A stretch of 47,509 nucleotides of DNA from Catenovulum maritimum (GCF_001050375.1 NZ_KQ130508.1:1-47509); one strand, 5' to 3'. Positions 1 to 9,746 are shown, counted from the first letter of the stretch. The notes: generated from the letters alone by a model not told the origin. Made by a program: numbers and translations.

Positions 1-74
1 TTTAGCTCTATAATAATAAGCGAAGCGATGTTATAAAATTCTTTGAGACCATCAATGCACTAAGGTGAAAATTA

Positions 75-377
75 ATGAAATGCCCAGAATGTCAAAGTAA
101 TGGAGTGGGGCTTATATCCAAACTATTCCTATTGTTTGAAATCGAATTAAGGTGTTCGTGTTGCGGCAGTGTATTTGTATTGAGTAAAGGGGTTTTCCTT
201 TTTATTAATTTAGCTCTGCAGTCGGTTATTTATTTTAGTATTATTTACTCGTTTATTTATTTGTCTGTCGATATTGTTTACTTAGGTTTGCTAGTTGGCA
301 TCTTGTGCTTAGCAGTTTTGGTGTTATTTTTACCTATGAGGCTTCAATCAAAGATTGGTAGCAGGCGATTGATTTAG
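75..377 (+). CDS. small zinc-ribbon membrane protein, unknown function
   Basis: A 100-residue protein. It opens with a CPEC pair at residues 3-6 and a second C-x-C-C cluster near residue 27, together a likely four-cysteine zinc ribbon. Two hydrophobic helices follow, at about residues 42-66 and 68-87, so it is probably an inner-membrane protein with the zinc knuckle in the cytoplasm. An AAGGTG ribosome binding site lies 8 bases before the ATG. I do not recognise a named family. A hairpin at 421-447 separates it from kdgT, which converges on it. Confidence 0.6.
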   Translation: MKCPECQSNGVGLISKLFLLFEIELRCSCCGSVFVLSKGVFLFINLALQSVIYFSIIYSFIYLSVDIVYLGLLVGILCLAVLVLFLPMRLQSKIGSRRLI

Positions 378-420
378 CTCTATGTTAAAACAAGATCTGT
401 TAGGGGCTAATAAAGCCAAT

Positions 421-447
421 TTTGGGACTCGCAGTGCGAGTCCCAAA
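421..447. terminator. perfect 12-bp hairpin between convergent genes
   Basis: The arms TTTGGGACTCGC and GCGAGTCCCAAA flank a 3-base AGT loop. The hairpin lies just past the kdgT stop and 44 bases after the zinc-ribbon gene. The T-run is short on either side, so termination is inferred from the stem and the position. Confidence 0.7.
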
Positions 448-451
448 TAGC

Positions 452-1456
452 TTAATGACTCATTTCTAATTCATTTTTATCTATTAAGCTCTCATTTTCT
501 ACCTGAGTTGGATCACCATATCGTTTGTGGTACATGGCGGTAATGATAGGTACAAGAATTGAGGTGACAATTACGCTTGTTGCAATCAGTGCTGTAGCGC
601 TTTGCGCAGCAACGGCAAACTTAGGCTCTATTGCCGCGATTGCAGCTGGATTTGCTATTGCAGCACCTGCAGTAGAAGAAGCTGCAACCCCAGCTGTACC
701 GTTACCTTTTCCTATCCAGCGATCGGCAAAAATTAACGGAATACCTGTGATTATGATAACAGCTAAACCTAATAATATACCCAATAAGCCAGTTTCAAAA
801 ATAACACCTAGGTTGATTGTATTACCTAAAGCAAAACCAACAAATGGGATCATCACAGCACTGGCACGGCTGAAAAATTCTCTCAAGCTGACGTCTAAAT
901 TCCCGAGAATAAAGCCAGCTAAAAAGGGTAATACAGCGCCAATAAAGTGATGTGGTTCGAAAGTAGCCGCACCAACTGACCCTAAAATTAACATTGTCAT
1001 TAATGGCCCAGATTCTAAAGACATTAAAATAAACGCGCCAGACTCTTCTTTGGAGCCATACTGGTTCATTAAACTTGCGTATAAGCCGCCGTTAGTCATA
1101 TCCATAGCTGACACTATGGCTAAAGTTGAAAGACCTGCAAATATTCCAGCTTCAATCCCATTTTCTGGTAATAATGCTGCCGCAATAATGGCTACTAACC
1201 AAGCCGTACCAATTTTTGTGACAACTAAGGTACCTGACTTACGAATAACAATACCTGTTGATTTAAGATTAATACTGGCACCAATACAAAAAAACCACAC
1301 GGCTAAGATAGGTAAAACACCTGTCATTATTCCTTTTGTGAATCCACCAAAGTAATCGGCTGAATCTGGCGCAAGTGTATTAATTAAAGCACCAAGAAAT
1401 AAGGGAACTAGCATCATGCCACCAGGCACGCGTTCAACTGCTTGTTTAATTTTCAT
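452..1456 (-). CDS. kdgT: 2-keto-3-deoxygluconate permease KdgT
   Basis: Inner-membrane proton symporter that imports 2-keto-3-deoxygluconate (KDG), the common product of uronic-acid polysaccharide breakdown. The 334-residue protein aligns along its whole length with E. coli KdgT as I recall it (about 327 residues). It shares the [14 protein letters not shown] start, the [11 protein letters not shown] segment, the ESGPLMTM segment and the GTAG-ASS-AGAA glycine/alanine segment near residues 250-265. About ten hydrophobic helices span the protein. No strong ribosome binding site precedes the ATG. Its place at the edge of a lyase/sulfatase locus fits import of the terminal uronate product, to be used by KDG kinase and aldolase encoded elsewhere. 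Confidence 0.93.
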   Translation of the reverse strand: MKIKQAVERVPGGMMLVPLFLGALINTLAPDSADYFGGFTKGIMTGVLPILAVWFFCIGASINLKSTGIVIRKSGTLVVTKIGTAWLVAIIAAALLPENGIEAGIFAGLSTLAIVSAMDMTNGGLYASLMNQYGSKEESGAFILMSLESGPLMTMLILGSVGAATFEPHHFIGAVLPFLAGFILGNLDVSLREFFSRASAVMIPFVGFALGNTINLGVIFETGLLGILLGLAVIIITGIPLIFADRWIGKGNGTAGVAASSTAGAAIANPAAIAAIEPKFAVAAQSATALIATSVIVTSILVPIITAMYHKRYGDPTQVENESLIDKNELEMSH

Positions 1457-1726
1457 TCGTTTTAACTTTGTTAATTTATTAAAAACCTAAATTTTACCGA
1501 TTGAAATATGTAGATATCAATCAGTTTTCAGTCGATAGGGCAGCGTTTTAGCTTAAAGTTCATATAAAGAGATTTTATAGCTGTTTGGCAACATATTTGC
1601 TTGTAAAGCCGAATTAAGCTAACGCAGATTTTTGCTTATAAGTAATTGAAAAATGAACAGTGAGTTCATATTTGATGCTGGCAAGTGGCAATAGTTTAAC
1701 TAGATTGAACATTGCGCTGCTTTAAA

Positions 1727-1756
1727 CTCGGTGGTAGTCGAGACAGTACCACCGAG
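1727..1756 (-). terminator. hairpin terminator of the Cache chemoreceptor
   Basis: Perfect 10-bp stem (CTCGGTGGTA / TACCACCGAG) with a 10-base loop. Read on the minus strand it is followed by TTTAAA, and it lies about 77 bases past the stop of the chemoreceptor at 1833-3524. The rest of the gap 1457-1832 carries the kdgT upstream region; I see no other gene in it. Confidence 0.6.
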
Positions 1757-1832
1757 CATATGATTCAGGGCAAATTAAAACAAGTATCAGCTAATACAGT
1801 TAATACCAATACGACCGAAATGCATTGCTTAA

Positions 1833-3524
1833 TTAAACCGAGAAATTCCCCATTTCTTTATTTAATGTATTGACGTTACGTTTCAAACTTTCACCAGTCT
1901 CTGCTACTTTCTGAATTTCAATCTCTGTGTGTCCTGTTGATTCAAACAAGCTATGTAAATTTTGGTTTAAATCTTCAGTTACACTGGTTTGTTGTGTCGC
2001 GGCCGTTGCAACGACAGCATTGACTTCATTAATTACGGTAATTGATTCATTTACCTTTTCTAAAGATGCTTTTGAAGATTCGGCAACTTCTTGAGCTTCT
2101 ATGCTAGTATTTTTACTAACTGTCATTGATGAAACAGCATGTTGCGCACCCGCTTGTAATTTAGTGATCATTTCTCTAATTTCTTCAGTACTATTTTGTG
2201 TTCGACTTGCTAATGTGCGGACTTCGTCTGCAACAACAGCAAAGCCTCTACCTTGCTCACCCGCTCTGGCTGCTTCAATTGCTGCGTTTAAAGCAAGTAA
2301 GTTAGTTTGCTCCGCAATTTGCTGTATAACTTCTAAAACAGAACCTATAGCATCCGTTTCTTTTTCTAATTGATTCATTGCATCTGAAGACTTATTAATA
2401 TCTTCATTTAGTTCTTTTAATTTATTAACTGCTTGCATCAATGCGGTTGATGTCTTGTTAACTTCATTACTCGCATCGTGAGCAGCTGTCGCGGCAGTAT
2501 TACCGTTATTTGTGATTTCTTGCGCGCTTGCAACCATTTCGTAAATGACTTGGTTTAAATATTCAGTTTTAATTTTCTGTTCTTGGACTAAACCTAAACT
2601 AGTTTTGGAAGATTGCTCTAAAAATACAGTTGAATCATTAATAACATTGGCTTCTGCGGTCACATTTAGCACTATATTTCGGATTTTATCTGAGAAATCA
2701 TTGAATGATTTAGCACACCGGCCCACTTCGTCATCAGACTCTACTTTTAATTTATGAGTTAAATCACCTTCACCATGGGCAATATCTTTTAATGCTTCAT
2801 TCATGTTGTCTAAGGGTTCAAGTGCTTTACGAATTAAGAAAAAGCAAATGACACAGGAAATAATTAATATACTAATACTGACTAAGCTGGTTTTTGTTGC
2901 CAGACGACTAATCGTCATATCGAATTGGTTCACTTTTTCTTGAATCTTGAGTTCTATATCATCTATAAAGTAGCCTGTGCCTAATAGCCAGTCATAGCCT
3001 GGTATTTCAATTACATAGGCTAGTTTGGGGGCTTGTTCTGTATCCCCTAATTTTTTAAATGCGGTGTAGTGGACAAATCCAGTCCCATCTTGAGCAGCTG
3101 CTGCCATATTTTCAAGCGGGTGTTTTTTACCTTGTAGTTTAACTCTATCAATTTTTAACTTTTTTGGCGGTCTCGGACCAACACGACCATTTGCAATTGC
3201 ATACATATCGTAACTATTGATGAAAAAATAAGTACCATCACCAAAGTTCAAATTGTAGATGTAGTTTTTAATTAATTGATCTCTTTGTTCTGAAGGGGGC
3301 ATTGAAAGCGTGTCTTTCATAGCGGAGAGTGCAACTAATACTAGCGACTTTAACTCATTTTGTTTTTGCGCAAGCAAGGATTTTCTTTCGTTTTCAATTT
3401 GAGTATTTTTAAGCGTCTCTAGCTCATTCACTGTACTCCAAGCAACAGCGGCAGATACGATAATAAGTGGAATGGCACAGATAATTAATAATTTGTTCTT
3501 AAGCAGTTTTATTTTTTTAAACAT
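1833..3524 (-). CDS. methyl-accepting chemotaxis protein with sCache_2 sensor
   Basis: Chemoreceptor of 563 residues. Order: TM1 (about 12-31); a periplasmic single-Cache domain of the sCache_2 type (about 35-205), recognisable by [12 protein letters not shown], the PLENM and GTGFVHY segments and a [15 protein letters not shown] end; TM2 (about 210-233); HAMP; and a long cytoplasmic coiled coil whose tip near residues 405-430 carries [16 protein letters not shown]. sCache_2 domains usually bind small organic acids, so a uronate-related carboxylate is a plausible but unproven ligand. It is transcribed alone, away from a 732-bp intergenic region, with kdgT next downstream on the same strand beyond a terminator. 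Confidence 0.93.
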   Translation of the reverse strand: MFKKIKLLKNKLLIICAIPLIIVSAAVAWSTVNELETLKNTQIENERKSLLAQKQNELKSLVLVALSAMKDTLSMPPSEQRDQLIKNYIYNLNFGDGTYFFINSYDMYAIANGRVGPRPPKKLKIDRVKLQGKKHPLENMAAAAQDGTGFVHYTAFKKLGDTEQAPKLAYVIEIPGYDWLLGTGYFIDDIELKIQEKVNQFDMTISRLATKTSLVSISILIISCVICFFLIRKALEPLDNMNEALKDIAHGEGDLTHKLKVESDDEVGRCAKSFNDFSDKIRNIVLNVTAEANVINDSTVFLEQSSKTSLGLVQEQKIKTEYLNQVIYEMVASAQEITNNGNTAATAAHDASNEVNKTSTALMQAVNKLKELNEDINKSSDAMNQLEKETDAIGSVLEVIQQIAEQTNLLALNAAIEAARAGEQGRGFAVVADEVRTLASRTQNSTEEIREMITKLQAGAQHAVSSMTVSKNTSIEAQEVAESSKASLEKVNESITVINEVNAVVATAATQQTSVTEDLNQNLHSLFESTGHTEIEIQKVAETGESLKRNVNTLNKEMGNFSV

Positions 3525-4256
3525 GAATATTCTGACCTTCTAAAACCCATCTAAATGGAGTTTAATCATTGCCTTGTTATTCCTTTAGGTGATGTGTCAT
3601 TGCCTTGACGTATTGCAATAAAGTGCTGCACTTACCTAAGCTTAATATGACTTATTTATAGTAAAGCTCACACTTGTCTTTCTGTACATATTTTTAGCTA
3701 TTTTTTTACATATTAATTACTGTAGATTTTGAATAAAACAATGCATATTAATTAATAAATGCATTAAGCAATTTATTATCAAATTTAGTAACTTGCATGA
3801 GGTATATGTTTCTTAATTAATCAAAATCATGCAGTTTTGTTTTATTTAGTGAATTTATTTATGAATATGGTTGCATTTGTTAAATTAACCAATCAAAATT
3901 AGTTTAATTTGATTTATTATGGTCAAGTTAAGTCTTTGTGTAAAGTATAATATTTTAGGGCTTAGCAAGTGGAAAATGACATGCTTGATGTTAATTAAGC
4001 AATTATTACAATTGAGACTGGGTAGCAAGAATGTTTTTGGCATTACTTTCTTTATATTAGTTAATGTAAACATCGGCCTAAATCGAGTCTTTTTGAAAAG
4101 TGATATCGCTATATTTTGACTATACTCTTTAAATGATCGAATACAGATATCTTAACTATTCCGCCATCGGCTTAAATCTTTAGTAATGTTTCGATATGTT
4201 TTAGTAAAAATGGAAACTAGAATTCCTCAAGTAATCAATGTTTTGAAAGGTTAAAA
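3525..4256. other. 732-bp divergent intergenic region
   Basis: Very AT-rich region between the Cache chemoreceptor (minus) and the secreted binding protein (plus). Two overlapping antisense open frames in the middle (about 3885-4119) lack ribosome binding sites and recognisable features, so I do not call them genes. A dyad at 3740-3765 (AATGCAT ... ATGCATT around a palindromic ATTAATTAAT core) lies about 215 bases upstream of the chemoreceptor start and could be an operator. Confidence 0.5.
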
Positions 4257-5420
4257 ATGAAAACTTCTTATTCGTATCTCATGAGCCTTGTGTGGTTTAT
4301 CTGTGCTACTTCCTTTTCGGTACTAGCCCAGTCTCATGTTGAACAAGATGGTATAGTAATTGTTGAAGCGGAAAATTTTTCAACTCAGCATTTAGATGAG
4401 AAACGCCGTTGGGTCGTTTTTTCAGCTAATCAGCATCAACACAATTTACAAGATAGTGACTTACCTCATTTTGAGACAGCCAGCGGTCAAAAATATATAG
4501 AGGTTTTACCAGACACCAGAGCTAGTCATTATGAAACGCTAGTTCGAGGAGAAAATTTTACTGATCAGGGCGGAAACATAGCTGTGCTTTCATACCCAAT
4601 TTTATTTAATCAAGCAGGAAAGTATTATATTTGGGCCAGAGCATATAGTTCTAATAGTGAAGATAATGGTGTGCATTTTGGTTTAAATGGCAATTGGCCT
4701 GAAAGTAGTCGGCGCTTGCAGCTGTGTCTGGGTAAATATCAATGGACTTGGTCTTCTGCACAACGTGTTCCAGAGAACCATTGCGGTGTTCCCAATACCA
4801 TTAGTTTAGATATTCCTCATGCCGGCGTACACAATGTCATGGTATCTATGCGAGAAGATGGTTTTGAGCTGGATAAATTTATCTTAACCCGAGATAAAGG
4901 TTTCAAACCAAATGGGCTAGGAGGCGAAGAAACGCTTTCTATAACGAATCCTCTGCCAGAAAAAGAGATATTGCATGGTATAAATGAATACAAGCGTATT
5001 TTATTTGCAACTGAAGATTTCGTCGTCTCAGGTAAAGATCACAAAGCTTATTATAAGAATTTCACCGAGCAAGCACTTGCTATTGATAGCGCCAAGTTAG
5101 AAAATCGAGATAGATACTTTTCGGCTAAGGCGGTTGTTGACAGCAAAGACGTGGGCATCAACCAGCTTGTATTAGTTACTTTAGCTGAAACCAAAGGCGA
5201 ATCTAGCTATAAAATATTACTCAACAACAAAGTCATCGCGAATTTTACGAATCCTAAATCTACACAGGACAAACAGGAAGTCTATTTTAAAATCAATAAT
5301 ATTGAGTTGAGAACAGGTGATGTGTTAGAGGTTGAAGCTATGGCCGTGGGTAAGGGGAGAAGTGACGTTTCACAGGGGCTGTGGCGAGCTTTAGTACTTG
5401 TCGGTGAGAGAGTGCTATAA
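4257..5420 (+). CDS. secreted protein of two carbohydrate-binding-like modules
   Basis: A 387-residue exported protein with a signal peptide cleaved near residue 24 (VLAQ). Residues about 30-220 form a CBM6/CBM35-like or GH115-C-like beta-sandwich, with an EAENF start, YYIWARAYS and a closing LDKFILTRD strand. Residues about 250-387 are a second module ending in LWRALVLVGE. It resembles the N-terminal module of the lipoprotein at 15504-17681, with matching YKILLNN / YRLLVNN and LEVEA ... RAL / ISIES ... QAL segments. I see no catalytic domain, so it probably binds or presents the glycan. AAAGG precedes the ATG at a good distance. Binding function is inferred from fold-like features and context only. 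Confidence 0.65.
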   Translation: MKTSYSYLMSLVWFICATSFSVLAQSHVEQDGIVIVEAENFSTQHLDEKRRWVVFSANQHQHNLQDSDLPHFETASGQKYIEVLPDTRASHYETLVRGENFTDQGGNIAVLSYPILFNQAGKYYIWARAYSSNSEDNGVHFGLNGNWPESSRRLQLCLGKYQWTWSSAQRVPENHCGVPNTISLDIPHAGVHNVMVSMREDGFELDKFILTRDKGFKPNGLGGEETLSITNPLPEKEILHGINEYKRILFATEDFVVSGKDHKAYYKNFTEQALAIDSAKLENRDRYFSAKAVVDSKDVGINQLVLVTLAETKGESSYKILLNNKVIANFTNPKSTQDKQEVYFKINNIELRTGDVLEVEAMAVGKGRSDVSQGLWRALVLVGERVL

Positions 5421-5543
5421 ATAGCGGTAGCGGGTCGCTTGTACAGCATAGTCTCATATCTTGTTTGAAACATTTATCAGAGCACTCAGGTGAAACATGC
5501 TTGGCTGAGTGCGCTTAATATTAGTATAAAATCTATTATTATT

Positions 5544-5751
5544 TAACCTGAGTTCAGGATAATAACTTGCTTTTTAGGGGCTATTTTTCCTTACTAATAG
5601 GTATTAGGTGCGTCGAATTCGCTGGTAATAGCCAGCTATTACGTAGTCAAATTCGCCTTATTCTAAGAATAGATACCCTTAAGAATAAAATTTCAAGTCT
5701 TTATTAATAACTACAATGCCTTAGCCAATTTTTTATCCCTAATTCAGGTTA
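5544..5751. mobile_element. 208-bp MITE-like element with 19-bp terminal inverted repeats
   Basis: The left end (5544-5562) and the reverse complement of the right end (5733-5751) match at 16 of 19 bases, sharing TAACCTGA at the tip and GGATAA at the inner edge. Inside is an imperfect long hairpin centred on the perfect GTAATAG-CCAG-CTATTAC at 5625-5642, flanked by CGAATT/AATTCG arms. It contains no open frame. It fills the gap between the binding protein and the convergent lyase and ends 9 bases from the lyase stop. I could not define a target duplication with certainty. Confidence 0.5.
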
Positions 5752-5760
5752 TTTGGCGTT

Positions 5761-6669
5761 TCACTTAGGTGCAACATCTTGATAGCTAGCATTGGGATAA
5801 TCAGCCATTTTTATCGCATCAAGGTACAAATAGTGGTCATTTTTCATCACACTTAAATCACCATTTAAATATAAACCCCATGATGGATAAATACCTTTAT
5901 CATCATTGTAACCAAACTGTATATCATGCTTGTTTAGTACTTTTTTGCCATCTATCCAGAGTTCTAGCAGGCCTGTTTTAGCACTTGAGTAATCTACTTT
6001 TACATGCAAAACGAAATCGACCCATCTGTCTAAATAATCACTTTTTTTACCCGGAATGGTAAAAGCTTCGGTGCCTTTTCCTGTTCTGGTAATACTTTTT
6101 TCATCTGGATCCCATTTCCACGAACCTTCCATGCCGTTTTTGGTTAAGGTTAAATGAAAAGGAGGATTTCTTGAATGTTCTTTTAGGCGTTTATCTGCAC
6201 TGCCATGTATTTGAAAAAATAACCAATTATTAAGTTCATCTCGAGTACCGTCACTCGGGAAATAGAAACTGAACCCAAACCAAGCTTCAGCGCCCATGAC
6301 AGTATCCGTTTTATAACCATGGAACATAGCTTTGCGATCAACATTATCTATTTTAGTTTTATTTCCATTATAAGCCGCAGGGTTTTTATGCTTCCAACTG
6401 AGTTTAGCTGAATAGTTTCCCTCGCGAACAATATTCTTTTCAATATTAAAAGCGTGATTGCCTTGCAGTTGATTAAACATGAAATTTTTCGGCAAGTCAG
6501 CTTTTAACCCAGGTGTAAAACCTCTCGGGCTTTGAGCGTTCCAGCCTTGATTTTCAAAGGATTCAATTACTTTGTATTGCGGGTTAGCAAAAGCCAGATT
6601 GCTCAAAGTTAAACTTGTGAAAGAGGCCAAACATAGACTTGCCAATCCACCCAACGAAATACGGTTCAT
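5761..6669 (-). CDS. secreted polysaccharide lyase, PF14099 (heparin lyase I / PL20-like)
   Basis: Exported protein of about 302 residues with a signal peptide ending at LAFA. It shows the jelly-roll pattern of the Polysacc_lyase family (PF14099): EAWFGFSFYFP, NWLFFQIHG, then WVDFVLHVKVD followed by LELWIDGK and a GLYLNG strand. Members cut uronic-acid polymers such as glucuronan or glycosaminoglycans by beta-elimination. I chose the ATG at 6669 over one 12 bases upstream because GGGAG sits 5 bases before it and it starts the signal peptide directly. It is followed upstream by the IclR gene in the same direction, separated by a terminator. The exact PL family and linkage cannot be fixed from sequence reading alone. 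Confidence 0.75.
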   Translation of the reverse strand: MNRISLGGLASLCLASFTSLTLSNLAFANPQYKVIESFENQGWNAQSPRGFTPGLKADLPKNFMFNQLQGNHAFNIEKNIVREGNYSAKLSWKHKNPAAYNGNKTKIDNVDRKAMFHGYKTDTVMGAEAWFGFSFYFPSDGTRDELNNWLFFQIHGSADKRLKEHSRNPPFHLTLTKNGMEGSWKWDPDEKSITRTGKGTEAFTIPGKKSDYLDRWVDFVLHVKVDYSSAKTGLLELWIDGKKVLNKHDIQFGYNDDKGIYPSWGLYLNGDLSVMKNDHYLYLDAIKMADYPNASYQDVAPK

Positions 6670-6736
6670 ACCGACTCCCATTTTAAATAATAAATACTTG
6701 ATAGCATGTTAGTTGGCTATTTGAGCTTAGTTAAGT

Positions 6737-6761
6737 GAGTTTGAGTTTTATCCTCAAACTC
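6737..6761 (-). terminator. hairpin terminator of the IclR gene
   Basis: Perfect 9-bp stem GAGTTTGAG / CTCAAACTC with a 7-base loop, 13 bases past the IclR stop codon. It isolates the regulator from the lyase downstream. Confidence 0.65.
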
Positions 6762-6773
6762 GAAATAATTGGC

Positions 6774-7538
6774 TTAGATAACTGCGTTTAATTCAGCTTT
6801 AAAGTATAGTTTTGTACCAGCTTCTTTTACTTGTCTAGCCACAGATTCAATTAAATCGGGTGTAAACTCAGTAATGTGCGCTGTGATACCAATCGCAGCT
6901 ATTGGGTTACCTCTGTAGTCATAAATTGGCGCTGCTAAGCACCTAACTTCATTGGCATATTCTCTTTCGTCCATAGCGTAACCTATGGCTACTACCTTTT
7001 TGATTTCTTCTTTGACGGCTTCAACCGTCAGTAATGTTTTATCAGTTCTTTTAACAAAACCAATTTCATCATAAATATCTTGGATTTTCTTATCGTACAT
7101 ATGCGCTAAGAAAATTTTACCTGTACTGGAGCAATGCAGGGGCGCCAAAGTACCTTGTCGTGAAGCTATTTTGGTCGGCGTTGGACTATCACAAACTTCA
7201 ATTATTAATGAATTATAGCCACTTGGCACTGCTAAATGTGCAGAAAACCCAGTTGCTTTAGCTAATTCATGCAATACAGGTACGGCTTTGTCTCTAAGTT
7301 TATTAGTCGACACCATCTGTAAACCAATGTGCAGAAGGCTATTTCCCGCAAAATAAAATCGTCCTTGTTTTGAAGCCATTTGTTCATGGATTAAAGTTTT
7401 TAAGATCCTGAAAACCGTTGTATGTGGCATATCTAGCTGAGTTTCAATTTCAGATGCAGTTAACCCTTGGTCATTTTCTGACAGCATTACCAATATCTTA
7501 CAAGCGTTTTTTAGGTTAGGAATTAGATAATCGTTCAT
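6774..7538 (-). CDS. IclR-family transcriptional regulator (KdgR-like)
   Basis: DNA-binding regulator of 254 residues. A winged helix-turn-helix occupies about residues 8-65 (LTASEIETQLDMPHTTVFRIL), and an IclR effector-binding domain fills the rest, with the typical GTLAPLHCSSTGKIFLA stretch and YAMDEREY-N-V-C-A-PI ending. IclR members such as KdgR control uronate and pectin genes and respond to KDG-type metabolites. Its position between a lyase and a divergent chemoreceptor makes it the probable local regulator of this polysaccharide locus. AGAGG lies upstream of the ATG at a good distance. The divergent promoter region carries two inverted repeats that may be its operators. The ligand is inferred from family and context. 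Confidence 0.88.
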   Translation of the reverse strand: MNDYLIPNLKNACKILVMLSENDQGLTASEIETQLDMPHTTVFRILKTLIHEQMASKQGRFYFAGNSLLHIGLQMVSTNKLRDKAVPVLHELAKATGFSAHLAVPSGYNSLIIEVCDSPTPTKIASRQGTLAPLHCSSTGKIFLAHMYDKKIQDIYDEIGFVKRTDKTLLTVEAVKEEIKKVVAIGYAMDEREYANEVRCLAAPIYDYRGNPIAAIGITAHITEFTPDLIESVARQVKEAGTKLYFKAELNAVI

Positions 7539-7564
7539 TTATTCGCCTCTATATCTAGATTGGT

Positions 7565-7594
7565 TTGTCATTAGTTGTTTAACAAAAGTGACAA
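7565..7594. promoter_or_regulatory. nested inverted repeat upstream of the IclR gene
   Basis: Outer arms TTGTCA and TGACAA enclose inner arms TTGTT and AACAA. The repeat begins 27 bases upstream of the IclR start, a usual position for autoregulation. Operator role is inferred. Confidence 0.4.
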
Positions 7595-7628
7595 TTTCCA
7601 ATTCAGTTGTTAAGATTACGTTATTAGT

Positions 7629-7656
7629 CACAATTGGTCAATTTATTTCAATTGTG
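7629..7656. promoter_or_regulatory. candidate operator CACAATTG-N12-CAATTGTG
   Basis: Perfect 8-bp inverted repeat separated by 12 bases, 32 bases upstream of the chemoreceptor ATG at 7689. The half-site TTGTGAC recurs upstream of the first sulfatase and of the TonB receptor, which suggests a common regulator, possibly the adjacent IclR protein. Confidence 0.45.
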
Positions 7657-7688
7657 GTCATTATGGTTCTTTTCCTAAGGTGCAATAA

Positions 7689-9746
7689 ATGAAAGTATTC
7701 AATTTACTTAAAATTAAAACTAGGATAATCCTCTTAGTCGCTATTCCATTAGTTGTGACTCTTATGTTAGCGGTCGAGAAACTGGATAAGGCTTGGGATG
7801 AGCTAGAAAATGTTGAAAAATTGGATACGCTTCAAAAGTATGTTTATGTCGCTGCCCCGTTATTATCGGCGTTACAGCAGGAGATTCTTTATACCAAGAT
7901 GTATTTGGGACCGGGTACGATAAACGAGCCAACTGGAACTGAATTTTATCAAGATATGTTGGATAAGAGACCCGCGGTTGATAAAGCTTTAAAGGCTTAT
8001 CGGGAATTCATCAATGATGAAGCTAAATATGCGGAATTCAGTATGTTTGTTGAAGATCTTAACGCGGTAAAAACTTATTTATCTAAATTAGATTTTATTC
8101 GTGATCTTGCAAATAAACGGTTAAAGAAATTAGAAAACCAAGATAAAACAGATGGAAAATTTACATGGACAGTTCGATCTTATCAAAACATCGCAGATAG
8201 CTTAATTAAAAGTACCAACCAAGTGGTTTTGATTGCCGCAAAAAATGCACATTTGTCGTTATTAGCCAACGCATTTAAAAATCTAATTTATGCTCAGGAT
8301 AATGCAACTTTACTGGTTAGTTCAATTTATCGCGGTATATCTGGCTCTGTATCTATCAATACTTATGGTGCATTGATGAAGCAAGCCGCATTAGAAGCAG
8401 CCTACCTTGATAGTTTCATCCTGTTTTCTGCTCCTCAGACTGTAGATTATTTTAAACAAGAATTATTGAATCAGGACTATTATAAATTCGCAACAACTCA
8501 ATATGAGCAAATTAGAAGAAAATCGAAAACCTATTTAGATAACCCCATTAATATCGATAAGTCGGAATGGTTAGAAAATGGTAGGTTAATTAGTTTGAGC
8601 TATGAAAAAGTGATAGATCGAACACTAGAAAATATTGAATTAACCAAAAACCAGCAAATCGATCAAGCTCAAACTCAAGTTTATAATATTATTGGTTTGA
8701 TTAGCTTTTTAATTATTACCCTAGTTCTACTCTCTTTAAAAATAATTATGAGTATTAATACACCATTAAAAACCCTAATGGCAGACTTAAAGAAACTCGC
8801 CGACACTAAAGATATGACGCTGAGAAGTCACATTGAAGGCCGCAATGAATTGAGTTTAGTTGGCTTAGCATTTAATTCTTTAATCAGCGTTTTTGAACAA
8901 ACCTTGTCAAATGTTAGAGAAAAAATTATCTCTTTAGATCTTATTTCAAAGCGCGTATCTAGCTCGATGCGAGAGTCCATGGATTTGATCCAAAACCAGA
9001 CTACAGCGACAGATAATATATCAGTTGCAATTAATGAGATGACCTCAAGTATTTATGCTGTATCTAAAATGGCTTCGGATACGTCTGATACTGTACAAAG
9101 AGTTTCGGAAATTTCCATTGAGAGCGCAGAAGATGCATCTCAAACTAAACAAACCATAGATAACTTAATTATTGAGTTAGGGGATACCAATAAGCTTGTT
9201 GCAAACTTGAACGAAGAAGCGGGTCGAATTAGTAATGTTTTACAGGTTATACAAGGCATTTCAGAACAGACCAATTTACTTGCTTTGAACGCTGCTATTG
9301 AAGCTGCAAGAGCGGGTGAGATGGGGCGAGGTTTTGCCGTAGTAGCAGATGAAGTTAGAAGCCTTTCTAAGCGTACTCAAGATTCAACAGGTCAAATCCA
9401 AAGCCAAATTGAAGAGTTAATTAGCGGAGCTTCTTTAGCTTCAGAAAAAATGGATACCCTGCAAAAAAGTGGTCTAGCTGCTGTCTCAATTGTCGAAAAA
9501 AGCACACAATCTTTTGGAGTGATTAAGGCTGAATTGGAGCAAATTACGGATATGTCTGGTCAAATCGCCGTTGCAGCAGAGCAACAAACTAATGTGGCTG
9601 ATGAAATTAATAAGAGAATCCACGCAATTAAAGATGATTCAGAAACCTTACATGAAAAAAGCAGCGACACACTGTCATCAATTGAAACCTTGTCTAACAA
9701 TGGTGAACAATTGCTAGAAAACATTTCACTATTTCACTTTAAATAA
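7689..9746 (+). CDS. methyl-accepting chemotaxis protein with NIT-like sensor
   Basis: Chemoreceptor of 685 residues. TM1 is at about 12-29. A large helical periplasmic domain (about 35-330) follows, resembling the nitrate/nitrite-sensing NIT fold, with an LLSALQQEILYTKMYLG stretch that parallels the family ER-LSAGYLGS region only loosely. Then come TM2 (about 335-353), HAMP, and a signalling coiled coil with the [16 protein letters not shown] tip near residues 527-547. AAGGTG precedes the ATG. It is divergent from the IclR regulator and next to the S9 hydrolase, so it may report on a product of polysaccharide degradation. The ligand cannot be read from the sequence. Confidence 0.9.
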   Translation: MKVFNLLKIKTRIILLVAIPLVVTLMLAVEKLDKAWDELENVEKLDTLQKYVYVAAPLLSALQQEILYTKMYLGPGTINEPTGTEFYQDMLDKRPAVDKALKAYREFINDEAKYAEFSMFVEDLNAVKTYLSKLDFIRDLANKRLKKLENQDKTDGKFTWTVRSYQNIADSLIKSTNQVVLIAAKNAHLSLLANAFKNLIYAQDNATLLVSSIYRGISGSVSINTYGALMKQAALEAAYLDSFILFSAPQTVDYFKQELLNQDYYKFATTQYEQIRRKSKTYLDNPINIDKSEWLENGRLISLSYEKVIDRTLENIELTKNQQIDQAQTQVYNIIGLISFLIITLVLLSLKIIMSINTPLKTLMADLKKLADTKDMTLRSHIEGRNELSLVGLAFNSLISVFEQTLSNVREKIISLDLISKRVSSSMRESMDLIQNQTTATDNISVAINEMTSSIYAVSKMASDTSDTVQRVSEISIESAEDASQTKQTIDNLIIELGDTNKLVANLNEEAGRISNVLQVIQGISEQTNLLALNAAIEAARAGEMGRGFAVVADEVRSLSKRTQDSTGQIQSQIEELISGASLASEKMDTLQKSGLAAVSIVEKSTQSFGVIKAELEQITDMSGQIAVAAEQQTNVADEINKRIHAIKDDSETLHEKSSDTLSSIETLSNNGEQLLENISLFHFK

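Noticed and set aside
525-1355. Long open frames antisense to kdgT
   Set aside because: They mirror the codon pattern of a clearly identified permease and show no ribosome sites or motifs.
3885-4119. Two overlapping short frames in the intergenic region
   Set aside because: Both are AT-driven, overlap on opposite strands and lack ribosome binding sites.
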